A stretch of DNA of 64,000 bases. Source: Bordetella ansorpii. GTDB lineage: Bacteria; Pseudomonadota; Gammaproteobacteria; Burkholderiales; Burkholderiaceae_B. Both the position numbers and the translations under genes were made by a program. This document shows positions 8,223-21,246 of the stretch, in pieces (within the stretch, counting starts at the first letter, position 1; the number at the start of each line of letters is the position of its first letter). Location: positions 1,054,001-1,118,000 of the forward strand of contig NZ_FKIF01000002.1 in assembly GCF_900078705.1 (NCBI RefSeq), read 5' to 3'. The notes under the pieces were generated by a model. It worked only from the letters and a program-made list of their open reading frames with translations. It had not been told where the DNA came from and did not search any database.

Positions 8223-9551
8223 TTACGGTTTCGGCAGCCGCAGCAACCGATTCACCGCATCCAGGTCGCTTTCGGCCAGGATGCCGCTGGCTGCTTTCAA
8301 ACGCAATCCATCCAGCAGCGTGCCATAGCGGGCTTGCGCCAGATCGCGCTGGGTGGCGTACAACTGCTGCTGCGCGTCCAGTACGTCCTGGTTGATGCGT
8401 ACCCCCACCTCGTAGCCGATACGGTTGGCCTCGACCGCCTGGCGGCTTGAGCGTTCGCCCGCCTCCAGCGCCCGGATGCGCGCCAGGCCCGAGGTGACGC
8501 CGCTGTAGTAGCGGCGGGCCGACTGCACGGCCTGGCGCCGCGAGGCCTGGTAGTCCTGCCGGGCTTTCTGTTCCAGTTGCACCTTCTCGGTGACCCGCGA
8601 GGACACGCCGCCGCCCGAATACAGCGGAATGGACAGCACGACGCCGACGCTGTTGTCGATCGGGCGGCCGGGGGCTTCGCTGCCCTGGCGCATGCGTGCG
8701 TCCGTCGCGCTGCCGCTGCTGGCGCGCAGGTTCACGGTGGGATAGTGGCCGCTGCGGGCGATCTGGATGTCGTGGCCGGCGATGCGCGTCTGCAACTGGG
8801 CGCGCAATACGCTGATTCCGGAGGATTCCGCCTGGCCCGACCATTCGTCGATGCGCGAGGGCTGCGGCGCGGGCAGGGTCACGCCAGAGGGCAGTTCCGC
8901 CAGCGCGCCGGGCGGCGTGCCGATGATCTGCGCCAGTTCGTCGCGGCGCACGTCCAGCGCATTCTGCAGGTCGAGTTCCCGGGCGACGACCAGGTCGTAG
9001 CGGGCCCGGGCCTCGTAGCTGTCGGCGATGGTGGAGTTGCCCAGTTCGAAATTGCGCTGGGCCGCGGCCAGTTGCTCGGCGACGGCGGCCTTCTCGGCCT
9101 CGGTGGCCGACAGGGTGTCCTGGGCGGCCAGCACGTTGAAATAGGCGTCGGCCACGCGCAGCAGCAGGTCCTGGAAGGACTGCTGCAATTGCAGTTCGGT
9201 GTCGGCCACGCGTAGCTGGGATTGCTCGTAGCGCTGCCAGCGATTCCAGTCGAACAGCGGCTGCGTCAGCACCAGCGCCCAGTTGGCGCGCGTGCCGTCG
9301 TAGGCCGTGAAGCCACGGGTGGAGTGCGTGGACTGGTAGGCCCCGCCAACCTCGGCGCTGATGGCCGGCAGCAGATCGGCGCGCGCTTGCGGCAGTTGTT
9401 CGAGCCCGGCACGATAGGCCGCGCGGGCCGAGGCGTAGACCGGGTCGCTGCCCAATGCCTGCTGCCAGACCTGCATGAGGTCCTGCGCGTTCGCGCCTTC
9501 ACTTGCGGCGCCGCAACAAAGCAGGAAGGCCGCAAGCGGGAAGGCGCGCAT
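8223..9551 (-). CDS. tolC: TolC family outer membrane efflux channel
   Basis: The 442-residue protein has a signal peptide (about 1-22, ending ANA) and the two-fold repeated outer-membrane efflux domains of the TolC type I secretion subfamily. Landmarks are DPVYASARAAYRAGLEQLPQARA, LTQPLFDWNRWQRYEQS, and in the second half LSIPLYSGGGVSSRV with YEVGVRINQDVLDAQQQLY. It would form the trimeric outer-membrane exit duct for tripartite pumps or type I secretion. Its start lies 3 bases after the stop of the upstream Pcm-like gene, so they form an operon. No inner-membrane pump gene is adjacent. Confidence 0.93.
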   Translation of the reverse strand: MRAFPLAAFLLCCGAASEGANAQDLMQVWQQALGSDPVYASARAAYRAGLEQLPQARADLLPAISAEVGGAYQSTHSTRGFTAYDGTRANWALVLTQPLFDWNRWQRYEQSQLRVADTELQLQQSFQDLLLRVADAYFNVLAAQDTLSATEAEKAAVAEQLAAAQRNFELGNSTIADSYEARARYDLVVARELDLQNALDVRRDELAQIIGTPPGALAELPSGVTLPAPQPSRIDEWSGQAESSGISVLRAQLQTRIAGHDIQIARSGHYPTVNLRASSGSATDARMRQGSEAPGRPIDNSVGVVLSIPLYSGGGVSSRVTEKVQLEQKARQDYQASRRQAVQSARRYYSGVTSGLARIRALEAGERSSRQAVEANRIGYEVGVRINQDVLDAQQQLYATQRDLAQARYGTLLDGLRLKAASGILAESDLDAVNRLLRLPKP

Positions 9552-9554
9552 TCG

Positions 9555-10235
9555 TCAGAACTTGAACTGGGACACCGCGGTGCCGCGCAGCGGCTTGATC
9601 ACGGTTTCGAAGAGATTGACGGTTTCGAAGCTGGCGGCGGTGGTGCGGGTGATGCGGCAGGCGGTCATCACCGGCGCCTGGCCGACCACGACGACCATGC
9701 GGCCGCCCACGCGCAGCTGGTACTTCAGCGCGTCGGGCACGGAGGGCACCGAGCCGGTGACCAGGATGGCGTCGAATTCGGTGGAGCCCCAGCCATTGCG
9801 GCCATCGCCGGTCTCGACCTTGACGTTGCCGACGTTGTTCATCTGCAGGTTCTGCTGGGCGAACGCAGCGAGGCGGCTGTCGATCTCGACCGAGGTGACC
9901 TGTTGGGCCAGGTGGCCCAGCAGGGCGGCCTGGTAGCCCGAGCCGGTGCCGATCTCCAGCACGCAGTCGCTGGGTTGCAGGCGCAGTTCCTGGGCCAGGC
10001 GCGCCTCGACGCGAGGCGCCAGCATGGTTTCACGCGTATCGACCGCGTTGATCTCGAGCGGCAGTTCGACGTCGGAGAAGGCCAGGGCGCGCAGCGCGGG
10101 TGGCACGAACAGTTCGCGGCGCACCGCGAACAGGGCGTCCAGAACCTTCGTGTCGAGCACGTCCCAGGGGCGGATCTGCTGTTCCACCATGTTGAAACGG
10201 GCGTGTTCTACGTCGGGCAGAGTTGAGGCGTTCAT
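9555..10235 (-). CDS. Protein-L-isoaspartate O-methyltransferase family protein
   Basis: The 226-residue protein has the PCMT-type SAM-binding motif VLEIGTGSGYQAALLGHLA near the middle. It also has the family N-terminal pattern (MVEQQIRPWDVLD, RELFVPPALRALAFSD). Canonical Pcm repairs isoaspartyl residues in aged proteins. This subfamily, coupled to tolC in beta-proteobacteria, is less well characterised and the substrate is not certain. The frame is open from 10268, but the ATG at 10235 gives the conserved N-terminus. It is tightly coupled to tolC downstream. Confidence 0.85.
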   Translation of the reverse strand: MNASTLPDVEHARFNMVEQQIRPWDVLDTKVLDALFAVRRELFVPPALRALAFSDVELPLEINAVDTRETMLAPRVEARLAQELRLQPSDCVLEIGTGSGYQAALLGHLAQQVTSVEIDSRLAAFAQQNLQMNNVGNVKVETGDGRNGWGSTEFDAILVTGSVPSVPDALKYQLRVGGRMVVVVGQAPVMTACRITRTTAASFETVNLFETVIKPLRGTAVSQFKF

Positions 10236-10290
10236 GACTGAGAGGCGGGGGTGAATGTCGCGGGCCATTGTAGTACCGGCTGGGTTGCCG

Positions 10291-11127
10291 TTACCACCAT
10301 GCGTGGAAATGATGCACCGGGCCGTGTCCGCCGCCGATCCCCAGGCGGTCGGCGTGGCGGATGGCTTCGGTCAGGTAGGCCTTGGCGCGGCGGGCGGCTT
10401 CGGGCACGTCCTCGCATTGCGGCAGCAAAGCGGCCAGCGCGGCGGACAGGGTGCAGCCGGTGCCGTGGGTGTTGCGTGTTTCCAGGCGGGGCGCCGCCAG
10501 TTCGATCATGCGGTCGCCGTCGTGCAGCAGGTCGATGGCGGCTTCGCCGGGCAGGTGGCCGCCCTTGAGCATGACCCAGCGCTGGCCGGAATGCGCCATC
10601 TTGTTGCGCAGGCGCTCGGCCACGCGGCGCATTTCCTTGATGGTCTCGACGGGGCGCTCTTCGAGCAGCACGCCGGCCTCGGGCAGGTTGGGCGTCAGCA
10701 GGGTGGTCTGCGGCAGCAGGGCCTCGCGCATGGCGCCGACGGCTTCGCGTTCCAGCAGCAGGTCGCCGCTCTTGGCGACCATGACGGGATCAAGCACGAC
10801 GTGCGTGGGCGTCCAGCGCGCCATGCGCTCGGCCACGGTGACGATGACGGGCTGCTGGCCCAGCATGCCGATCTTGACGGCGTCGATGCGCACGTCGGCG
10901 AACAGCGTGTCGATCTGCTGGGCCACGAAGGCGGGCGGCACGGGCGAGATGCCGGTGACGCCCTGGGTGTTCTGCGCGGTGAGGGCGGCGATGACGGCGC
11001 AGCCGTAGGCGCCCAGGGCGCTCATGGCCTTGACGTCGGCCAGCACGCCGGCGCCGCCCGAGGGATCGACCCCGGCGATGGAAAGCGCGTGCGGGATACG
11101 GCGCCCGGTGGACGGGGAGTGGCTCAT
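10291..11127 (-). CDS. thiD: Hydroxymethylpyrimidine/phosphomethylpyrimidine kinase ThiD
   Basis: This 278-residue ribokinase-family enzyme phosphorylates HMP and then HMP-P to the pyrimidine diphosphate needed for thiamine. It shows the N-terminal [20 protein letters not shown], the substrate region [11 protein letters not shown], and the C-terminal anion-hole motif [18 protein letters not shown] with its catalytic cysteine. The open frame continues upstream through thiG, but the ATG at 11127 overlaps the thiG stop as ATGA. The two are therefore translationally coupled and this start is strongly supported. Confidence 0.95.
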   Translation of the reverse strand: MSHSPSTGRRIPHALSIAGVDPSGGAGVLADVKAMSALGAYGCAVIAALTAQNTQGVTGISPVPPAFVAQQIDTLFADVRIDAVKIGMLGQQPVIVTVAERMARWTPTHVVLDPVMVAKSGDLLLEREAVGAMREALLPQTTLLTPNLPEAGVLLEERPVETIKEMRRVAERLRNKMAHSGQRWVMLKGGHLPGEAAIDLLHDGDRMIELAAPRLETRNTHGTGCTLSAALAALLPQCEDVPEAARRAKAYLTEAIRHADRLGIGGGHGPVHHFHAWW

Positions 11128-11924
11128 TGCTTGGTCGCGGTGATCAGGCCTTCGGTCGGCGAGCTGGGGATGGCGCTGTACAGCTTCCTGGGCATGCGGC
11201 CGGCCAGGAAGGCCTCGCGGCCGGATTCGACGGCCTTCTTCATGGCGCCGGCCATCAGCACGGGATTCTGCGCATGCGCGATGGCGCTGTTCATCAGCAC
11301 GCCGTCGCAGCCCAGCTCCATGGAGATGGTGGCGTCCGACGCCGTGCCCACGCCGGCGTCGACCAGCACCGGCACCTTGATCTGGTCGATGATCAGGCGC
11401 AGGTTCCAGGGATTGAGGATGCCCATGCCCGAGCCGATCAGCGAAGCCATCGGCATGATGGCGACCGCGCCCATGTCTTCCAGCATGCGGGCCTGGATGT
11501 GGTCGTCGGCGCAATAGACCATGACCTTGAAGCCTTCGTCGACCAGCGTCCTGGTGGCCTTCAGGGTTTCGGGCATGTTGGGGAACAGGGTGTGCGAATC
11601 GCCCAGCACTTCCAGTTTCACCAAGTCGTGGCCGTCCAGCAACTCGCGCGCCAGGCGCAGCGTGCGCACGGCGTCGTCGGCGGTGAAGCAGCCGGCGGTG
11701 TTGGGCAGCAGGGTGAACTTCGACATCGGGACGTAGTCCAGCAGATTCGGCTCACCGGGGTTCTGGCCCAGGTTGGTGCGGCGGATGGCCACGGTGACGA
11801 TCTGCGCGCCGCTGGCGTCCAGGGCGGCGCGGGTCTGTTCGAAATCCTTGTACTTGCCGGTGCCCACGATGAGGCGCGAGTCGTACTCGCGGCCGGCGAT
11901 GCTCAGAGTGTCTGCGGTGGTCAT
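11124..11924 (-). CDS. thiG: Thiazole synthase ThiG
   Basis: The 266-residue TIM-barrel enzyme forms the thiazole phosphate ring of thiamine from deoxyxylulose phosphate, dehydroglycine and ThiS thiocarboxylate. Conserved stretches include [17 protein letters not shown], the Schiff-base lysine region [24 protein letters not shown], and [13 protein letters not shown]. The sulfur carrier gene thiS, often directly upstream, is absent here: only 69 bases separate thiG from the binding-protein gene. It must be encoded elsewhere. Nothing resembling a complete TPP riboswitch precedes the gene. Confidence 0.96.
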   Translation of the reverse strand: MTTADTLSIAGREYDSRLIVGTGKYKDFEQTRAALDASGAQIVTVAIRRTNLGQNPGEPNLLDYVPMSKFTLLPNTAGCFTADDAVRTLRLARELLDGHDLVKLEVLGDSHTLFPNMPETLKATRTLVDEGFKVMVYCADDHIQARMLEDMGAVAIMPMASLIGSGMGILNPWNLRLIIDQIKVPVLVDAGVGTASDATISMELGCDGVLMNSAIAHAQNPVLMAGAMKKAVESGREAFLAGRMPRKLYSAIPSSPTEGLITATKQ

Positions 11925-11993
11925 GACTGTGCGGATCAGGCGCCGCGGCCTGGCGTCAGGCGGCCGGCGCGGTTCAGGGTCGGTATCCCGCCA

Positions 11994-13049
11994 TCATAGA
12001 CCACCCGGCGGGTTGGGCCGGCGGGACCGGGCGGCGTCGATGCGGGCGCAGAGGGTTTCGACAGCGTCGACCAGCCTGCCGGTGGGACGGTACAGGGCGT
12101 CGGCGTCCAGGGTGTACAGGTGGCCGTTGCGGGCCGCGGCCACGCCGGAGGATTGCCAGGTGCGGCGGAATGCCTCGGCTTCGGCGGGGCTGCCGACGCC
12201 GGCGACGATGACATCGGGCTGGCGGGCCAGCACGCTTTCCACCGAGACCTGCAGGGCGGCGCGTCCCGCGTCGGCGAAGGCGTTGACGGCGCCGCAGCGG
12301 CGCAGCGCGTCGCCGATGATGCCGGTGTCGCCCAGGGCATACACCGGGTTGGCGCCGGCCTGGATGAAGACGCGCACGGGCGGCTTGCCGGCATAGCGTT
12401 CGGTCAGGGCGTCCAGGCGCCTGCGCAACGCCTGCGCGCGGTCCCGTGCGATCGGCTGGGTGCCGAACAGGATGCCGAAGCGTTCCAGCGTCAGGGGGAT
12501 GTCGTCCAGCGAACGCGGGTCGCTGACGTACACGGCCGGCTTTTGGGATTGCAGCACCGGCGCCAGCGTGCGCAGCGCGCCGGGCTGCCAGGCGATCAGC
12601 AGGTCGGGCCGCAGCGCCGCGACGCGTTCGGGGTCGGGCCGCAGGCCATCGCCCACCTGGGGCAGGTTGCGCGCCTGCGGCGGATAGTCGCTGCCCATGA
12701 CGGTGCCGGCCAGGGACTGGCCCGCGCCGGCCTCGTAGGCCAGTTCCACGGCGTGCGGCGCCAGGGCGATGGCGCGGCGCGCGGGGGCGGGCAGTTCGAC
12801 CGTGTTGCCGGCGTCGTCGCGGACCTGGATGAGGGCCGCAGGCCGGGGCGTGGGCTGGGCGGCGGCGTTGAAAGCCAGCGCCATCGTTAGAGCGGCGGCC
12901 GGGAGGGTGTTTCGGCAGGTCGCGGCCAGGCCCTCGGTGAGGCGTGAGTTTGCCAAACGGTTGGCGGTGAAACGCGCCCGCTGATCGGCGGGAGTTTTCA
13001 AGATGCCTTTCAATGCGCGGAACGTGTGGCGACCACTGAGGAAACTCAT
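11994..13049 (-). CDS. BtuF-like periplasmic binding protein (cobalamin/metal-chelate ABC type)
   Basis: The 351-residue protein, as drawn, has a long basic N-terminus before a signal-like hydrophobic stretch (LPAAALTMALAFNAAAQ, about 49-65). Translation may therefore start later. The body is a helical-backbone periplasmic binding protein of the BtuF/FhuD/TroA class, with RAIALAPHAVELAYEAGAG, LRPDLLIAWQPGA, and a C-terminal lobe including RQPDVIVAGVG. It follows the riboswitch-controlled btuB in the same direction, which suggests vitamin B12 capture. The matching permease and ATPase (BtuCD) are not in this window. Confidence 0.82.
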   Translation of the reverse strand: MSFLSGRHTFRALKGILKTPADQRARFTANRLANSRLTEGLAATCRNTLPAAALTMALAFNAAAQPTPRPAALIQVRDDAGNTVELPAPARRAIALAPHAVELAYEAGAGQSLAGTVMGSDYPPQARNLPQVGDGLRPDPERVAALRPDLLIAWQPGALRTLAPVLQSQKPAVYVSDPRSLDDIPLTLERFGILFGTQPIARDRAQALRRRLDALTERYAGKPPVRVFIQAGANPVYALGDTGIIGDALRRCGAVNAFADAGRAALQVSVESVLARQPDVIVAGVGSPAEAEAFRRTWQSSGVAAARNGHLYTLDADALYRPTGRLVDAVETLCARIDAARSRRPNPPGGL

Positions 13050-13085
13050 GCGTCAGGTCCCCTTCGCCCCCTGTGACGGGTTCGT

Positions 13086-13119
13086 AAAAGCATGAAGCTG
13101 CCAAGCGGTCGCTTCATGC
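13086..13119 (-). terminator. Rho-independent terminator after btuB
   Basis: Reading the minus strand, GCATGAAGC (13119-13111) pairs with GCTTCATGC (13098-13090) and is followed by TTTT. It starts 22 bases after the btuB stop and precedes the BtuF-like gene. Downstream expression may need read-through or its own promoter. Confidence 0.7.
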
Positions 13120-13141
13120 CTGACTCCAGCCCGCCCGACCA

Positions 13142-15163
13142 TCAATAACGCACGGTCAGCGAGGCCATCACGTTGCGTCCCATGCCCGGGTACAGGTTAT
13201 AGCGTCCCGTGGGGCCCAGGGGCATGAACGAGGCGTCCGTGCCGCGGATGCCGTAGGTGGCGTAGTCGCGGTCGAAAAGGTTGTTCACGGCCAGCGTGGC
13301 TTCGACGTTGCGCGTGAAGCGGTAGCCGGCGCGGGCGTTGAACAGCACGTAGTCGCCGATCTTGGTCTTGAACTGGTTGGCCTGGTCGTTGTCCATGCGC
13401 GAGCTGCCCACGTATTGCGCGGAGGCGCCCAGGAACAGCGCGTCGGTTGCACGCCACGTCACACCGGCGTTGGCCAGCCATTCGGGCACCAGCGGCACGC
13501 GATTGCCGGCCAGATCCACGCCGGCATAAGTGCCGGAACGGAACTTGGCTTCGGTCCAGGTCACGTTGCCGTCCAGCGTGATGCCGGGGGTGACGGCGTA
13601 GCGGCCTTCCAGTTCGATGCCCTGGCGGCGCGTGGGGTCCAGGTTGACGTTGGCGAACGTCAGCGGGTTGTATTGGATCTCGTTCTTCAGGTCGGACTGG
13701 AACCAGGCCAGGCGCGCGCTGGAGGCGCCCCGCGACCACAGCACGCCCAGTTCCTTGTCGGTGGACGTCTGCGGCTTCAGGGGATCCTGCAGCATGAACA
13801 GCTCGTCGGCGTTGGCCAGGCGGAAGCTGCGGCCGATCTTGCCGTAGGCGCTGAAGCCGGCGCCGACTTCCTGGCGCAGGGCGAATTGCCAGGCGCTCAG
13901 GTGGCGGCTTTCATCCGACGGCGTCTTGAAGCCGGATTCGACGCGCAGGTCGTCCGACGCGTACTGGCGGCGGCCGCCCAGCGTGACGATGGTGGTGGAC
14001 GTGGCCTGCACCGTGCCTTCGGCGAAGATCGAGTGCTGGCGCTGGCGCGCCGAGGTCTGGTCGGGCGCGAAGCTGTAGTAGGCCTCTTGCGTGGCATTGG
14101 TGCGGTTGTAAAGGCCGTCGGCGCCGACGACCAGGCTGTGGCCGCCCTGGAACGGCAACTGGTAGCGCACGCTGCCCGTGGTCTCTTCCAGTTCCTGCTG
14201 GCGGATGGTGTCGCCGAAGCCGTCGTTGGTGAAGCCGTACAGGCGCTTGTCGCGCTGGCTCAGGTCGGCGAACAGCGTGCCGCGCCAGATCTGCTGGCGA
14301 ACCTGCAGGCCGAAGGCCTCGGTGGTGCTCTTGATGTAGTCGTCCGGGTAGGTCGCGCCGCGCGGATCGTCCTCGTACTGGTTCAGGCCGGTGGCCGGGT
14401 CCACGGCGCGCGGGCCGGGCAGGCCCAGCTTCTGGGTGGTGGTGCGGGCGTACAGGCGGACAGAGCCCGTATCGTGCTGGAAGGTCAGCGCGCCGCCGCC
14501 GCCGGCACGGCGTTCGCGGTTGTTGTCGCGGTAATTGTCGGTCTGCAGCGTCTGGCCCCAGGCTTGCACGCCGACCTTGCCGTTGTTGGCCTGCACGTGC
14601 AGGTCGGTCTGGCGCAGGCCGTAGTTGCCGATGGAGAACTTGGCACTGGCGTCCATCGGACGCTCGAAGCCGCGGCGCGTGATGATGTTGATCACGCCGC
14701 CGGTGGCGCCGCCGCCGTATTGCACGGCGCCGCTGCCGCGCACGATCTCGATGCGCTCGATCTGGTCCAGCGGGATCGTGCCCAGCGTGGGGGCGGACAG
14801 GTCGTTGTCGTTCTGCTTGATGCCGTCGACCAGGATCAGCGTGTTGCTGATGCCGGTCAGGCCGAAGCCGCGCAGGTCGACGACGCCGTTGTCGCTGGAG
14901 CCGGTGTTGTTGATGACGTGCACGCTGGATTGCGTGGACAGCACGTCCTGCAGCGTGCGCGCGCCGCTGGCATGGATGTCCTGGGCGCTGATCACGGAGA
15001 CGGGCACGGCTTGCGCGCTGGCGTCGGTCGGCACGCGCGAGGCGGTGACGGTGATGGTGTCGAGTTGCGTGGTGGCGGGTTCGGCGGCCGTCTGGGCCAG
15101 GGCGGTCAGCGGCGCGGTGCAGGCCAGGACGCCTGCGCAGCGCAGGATGGAGCGGGAAGTCAT
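13142..15163 (-). CDS. btuB: BtuB-type TonB-dependent vitamin B12 receptor
   Basis: The 673-residue outer-membrane receptor has a signal peptide (ILRCAGVLACTAPLTALAQ), a TonB box (DTITVTA, near residue 32) and a plug domain (SGARTLQDVLSTQSSVHV, GVVDLRGFGLTGISNTLILV). A C-terminal barrel ends in SLTVRY. The frame is open up to 15307, but the ATG at 15163 was chosen because the upstream part is a cobalamin riboswitch and the signal peptide starts here. That riboswitch, together with the binding protein downstream and metH nearby, makes cobalamin the likely ligand. Confidence 0.92.
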   Translation of the reverse strand: MTSRSILRCAGVLACTAPLTALAQTAAEPATTQLDTITVTASRVPTDASAQAVPVSVISAQDIHASGARTLQDVLSTQSSVHVINNTGSSDNGVVDLRGFGLTGISNTLILVDGIKQNDNDLSAPTLGTIPLDQIERIEIVRGSGAVQYGGGATGGVINIITRRGFERPMDASAKFSIGNYGLRQTDLHVQANNGKVGVQAWGQTLQTDNYRDNNRERRAGGGGALTFQHDTGSVRLYARTTTQKLGLPGPRAVDPATGLNQYEDDPRGATYPDDYIKSTTEAFGLQVRQQIWRGTLFADLSQRDKRLYGFTNDGFGDTIRQQELEETTGSVRYQLPFQGGHSLVVGADGLYNRTNATQEAYYSFAPDQTSARQRQHSIFAEGTVQATSTTIVTLGGRRQYASDDLRVESGFKTPSDESRHLSAWQFALRQEVGAGFSAYGKIGRSFRLANADELFMLQDPLKPQTSTDKELGVLWSRGASSARLAWFQSDLKNEIQYNPLTFANVNLDPTRRQGIELEGRYAVTPGITLDGNVTWTEAKFRSGTYAGVDLAGNRVPLVPEWLANAGVTWRATDALFLGASAQYVGSSRMDNDQANQFKTKIGDYVLFNARAGYRFTRNVEATLAVNNLFDRDYATYGIRGTDASFMPLGPTGRYNLYPGMGRNVMASLTVRY

Positions 15164-15199
15164 GGGATGAGCCTCGAGGTGACGCGCGACCCCGCACGT

Positions 15200-15412
15200 C
15201 AGACACAGGAATGAGGCCGGCCGCGCTGTCCGGCAGGTGGCCGGCATGCCGCGAAACGTCCTCGCGATCGAACCGGCCGGTATCGGGCTGCCATGGCGAA
15301 GCGCCATGGGGACCGTTGCGGGGGCAGCACAGGCTGGGCGGACGGGACACGCGCCGCGCGTCTTGCGTCGAACCTTCCTGTTTCCCGTTTATCTTTCGCG
15401 CACCATCATGCC
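15200..15412 (-). promoter_or_regulatory. Cobalamin (B12) riboswitch upstream of btuB
   Basis: On the minus strand the leader contains the near-invariant B12 box GCTGCCCCCGCAACGGT (15330-15314). It is preceded by a P2-type segment (AAGATAAACGGGAA, around 15381-15394) and followed by a GCCGGCCACCTGCC block that fits the closing B12-riboswitch element. The element ends shortly before btuB and would lower btuB expression when adenosylcobalamin is plentiful. Boundaries are approximate because the fold was not computed. Confidence 0.88.
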
Positions 15413-15553
15413 GAAAGCACCGATTCGGGGCGCAAATGTATCACCTCGCGATGCATTTGGTCGTCGTTGTTTTATTTTTGCCACATATCGGGCGCATCGC
15501 GGCGGGGGCCTGGCGGGCCCGGCATGCGGGCCCGGCATGCGTGGCGGGAGGGC

Positions 15554-16519
15554 TCAGTCGTCCTCGATGAGATCCCGTTCGATCAGCAGGCGCAGCATCG
15601 CGGGGCCTTCTTCTTCGTCGCCCTCGAAGATCTCGTTGCCGTCCAGCATGTAGGCGCGCAGCAGTTCGTCGATGGCGCGTTCTTCATCGCCGCCGCGTTT
15701 CCACAGGGATTTGCCCAGCATGTAGTGGATGAACGGATTTGCCTGCGCCTCGGGGCCATTCAGGGCATCGAACAGCACCTGCACCGCGCCTTCGTAGTCT
15801 TCCTGGAGATAGCACGCTTCGCCGATGGAGGCGTTGAGCCAGGTGTATGCCTCCCAGATGTCCCGGGGCTCGGGCAGCAGAGCGAGCGCCTGGCGCCAGA
15901 CGGCTTCGGCCCCGGCGGCATCGCCATCGTCGATCAGGTCGTTGCCGTCCTCGGACAGGGCTTCGACCTGTTCGTAGATGTCGTCGGGCAGTTCGTCGGG
16001 CACGTCCTCGTCGCCAGCGCGGGCCAGGCCAGCCAGGGGGCCCGCGGGAACGGGCGTGGGGTCCACCGGCGTGCGGCCTTCCCGGATGGCGGCCGCGCGG
16101 TCCAGGTAGAACGACAGATAGGCCGGATCTTCGCCCTTGAACGGGCGGCGGTCGAATTGCTCGTACACCTCGTCGAACAGGGCATAGGCCTCATCGAACT
16201 CGCTGGCGGCGTAATGCACGGTGGCGGCCAGGAATTCGGTGTGCACCTCGGGGCCGGGGCCGTAGGCCTCGCGGGCCAGCGCCAGCCAGGGGCGGGCTTT
16301 GTCGACCTGGCCGATGTCGCGGTAGAACTCGGTCATGGCGACCGCGGTGGTGGCGGCGTGGTCGTACGCCAGCTTGGGATCGGGGATGGCGTCCCACGCT
16401 TCCAGGTAGAAACGTTCGGCCGTCTCGACGTCGCTGGCCTCGCGCGCCTTGCGGCCCTGGATCGCCAGGGCGACGAAATCGGCTTCCACATCGGCGGGCA
16501 GGGGGCGGGGATGGGGCAT
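15554..16519 (-). CDS. Tetratricopeptide-like protein of unknown function
   Basis: The 321-residue acidic protein is built mostly of helix pairs that look like degenerate TPR repeats, for example ARPWLALAREAYGPGPEVH, FDEAYALFDEVYEQF and the C-terminal YEGAVQVLFDALNG with NPFIHYMLGKSLWKRG. A very acidic hinge lies in the middle (about 180-210). There is no signal peptide, so it is probably cytoplasmic. The frame is open up to 16702, but the ATG at 16519 gives a normal N-terminus. It is divergent from metH. Such proteins usually serve as protein-protein scaffolds, and no specific role can be read from the sequence. Confidence 0.75.
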   Translation of the reverse strand: MPHPRPLPADVEADFVALAIQGRKAREASDVETAERFYLEAWDAIPDPKLAYDHAATTAVAMTEFYRDIGQVDKARPWLALAREAYGPGPEVHTEFLAATVHYAASEFDEAYALFDEVYEQFDRRPFKGEDPAYLSFYLDRAAAIREGRTPVDPTPVPAGPLAGLARAGDEDVPDELPDDIYEQVEALSEDGNDLIDDGDAAGAEAVWRQALALLPEPRDIWEAYTWLNASIGEACYLQEDYEGAVQVLFDALNGPEAQANPFIHYMLGKSLWKRGGDEERAIDELLRAYMLDGNEIFEGDEEEGPAMLRLLIERDLIEDD

Positions 16520-16685
16520 CTGCTTGGTGTTCCAGTGATGGGTTGTGGGCACGCGGACCGGCAGGGGAGTGCTGCGTGCAGGGTAGCGTCCGCGGTCCTG
16601 TTCGAGGCGCCGCCGGCCAGGACCGTTAAAATGCGGATACAAGTCCGTCATCTCGCGCGCCGCCGCATTTCCCGCAGGATCCGCC

Positions 16686-20459
<3,774 letters not shown>

Positions 20460-20470
20460 TGCATGCGGCG

Positions 20471-20570
20471 GCCGGGCGGCGCGCGCCGCCCGGCTCGCGG
20501 CACGCGCGGTATCGGCGGCGCGCATATGCCCCGGAAACGGGCCCATATGCGCGCCGTTTATGTTTTCTTT
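20471..20570 (+). terminator. Two strong hairpins after metH, probable terminator
   Basis: A perfect GC palindrome lies at 20471-20494, starting 11 bases after the metH stop. A second stem, GGCGCGCATATG (20517-20528) with CATATGCGCGCC (20544-20555), has 12 perfect pairs and runs into the T-rich stretch GTTTATGTTTTCTTT. The second hairpin has the form of an intrinsic terminator. Confidence 0.65.
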
Positions 20571-20707
20571 ACGTCTGCGTACGCCTTGTTTGCAGGTTTT
20601 TTGCCCGGTGTGGCCTACAGTGCTCGAACTGGCCGTGGGGCCATCGACCGCAACAGGGCAAGACGCCGCGGTGCAAGGCGGCCACTGCCCGCCAGGAAAG
20701 GAAGACC

Positions 20708-21205
20708 ATGGGCAAGATCGCCGATCTGCTGAAGGACCAGGACGTACTCATCGACCTGGACGTGCCGGACAAGGATGCGCTGTTCGACGTGGCCAGCCAG
20801 GGCCTGGCCAATGGATGCCAGATATCGGCCCAGAACATCCTGGCCGCGCTGACGCGCCGCGAGCGGCTGGGGCCGACCGCGCTGGGGCAGGAAGTCGCCG
20901 TGCCGCATGCTTCCGTCGAAGGGCTGGATGGCATCCACGTGCTGTATGCGCGCTTGAAGCAGCCGTGCTTCTTCGACGGCGCGACCGGCATGCCGGTGAT
21001 GCATGCCCTGTTTCTCATCGTGCCGATGCCCGCCAACCAGACGCACCTGGACATGCTGGCCGAGGTGGCCCGCTTGTTCTCCCAGCCCGACTTCCAGAAG
21101 GCCCTGCGGCGCGCCGAGTCGCCCGCCGGGATTCGCCAGGCGTTCCAGGCGTATTGCGAACGCAGCCCGGCGGATATCGGCCAGGCCGCCGTGCGGGCCC
21201 GCTGA
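20708..21205 (+). CDS. PTS EIIA-type (PtsN-like) regulatory protein
   Basis: The 165-residue protein has the fructose/nitrogen EIIA fold. The phospho-acceptor histidine is H67 in GQEVAVPHASVEGL, preceded by the typical ALTRRERLGPTALG. Nitrogen-PTS EIIA proteins regulate rather than transport sugars, for example potassium uptake and stress responses in E. coli. A ribosome-binding site (AAGGAAGA) precedes the ATG at 20708. It is not next to rpoN or hprK/npr genes, unlike classical ptsN, so it may be a second copy. The 248 bases upstream carry the metH terminator and an AT-rich segment that could hold its promoter. Confidence 0.85.
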   Translation: MGKIADLLKDQDVLIDLDVPDKDALFDVASQGLANGCQISAQNILAALTRRERLGPTALGQEVAVPHASVEGLDGIHVLYARLKQPCFFDGATGMPVMHALFLIVPMPANQTHLDMLAEVARLFSQPDFQKALRRAESPAGIRQAFQAYCERSPADIGQAAVRAR

Positions 21206-21246
21206 CTCGCGGGCCGATGCGGCGGCAAAGCCGCGGCAGTGGGACG

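Noticed and set aside
11925-11993. TPP riboswitch before thiG
   Set aside because: A CCTGATCCG stretch recalls part of the thi box, but the CTGAGA element and the other conserved segments are missing and the space is too short.
13142-15307. btuB starting at 15307
   Set aside because: The extra 48 residues would be encoded by the cobalamin riboswitch and precede the signal peptide, so the start at 15163 is used.
20569-21228. Gene on the minus strand opposite the EIIA gene
   Set aside because: There is no domain or ribosome-binding site. The plus frame has the EIIA active-site motif and a good ribosome-binding site.
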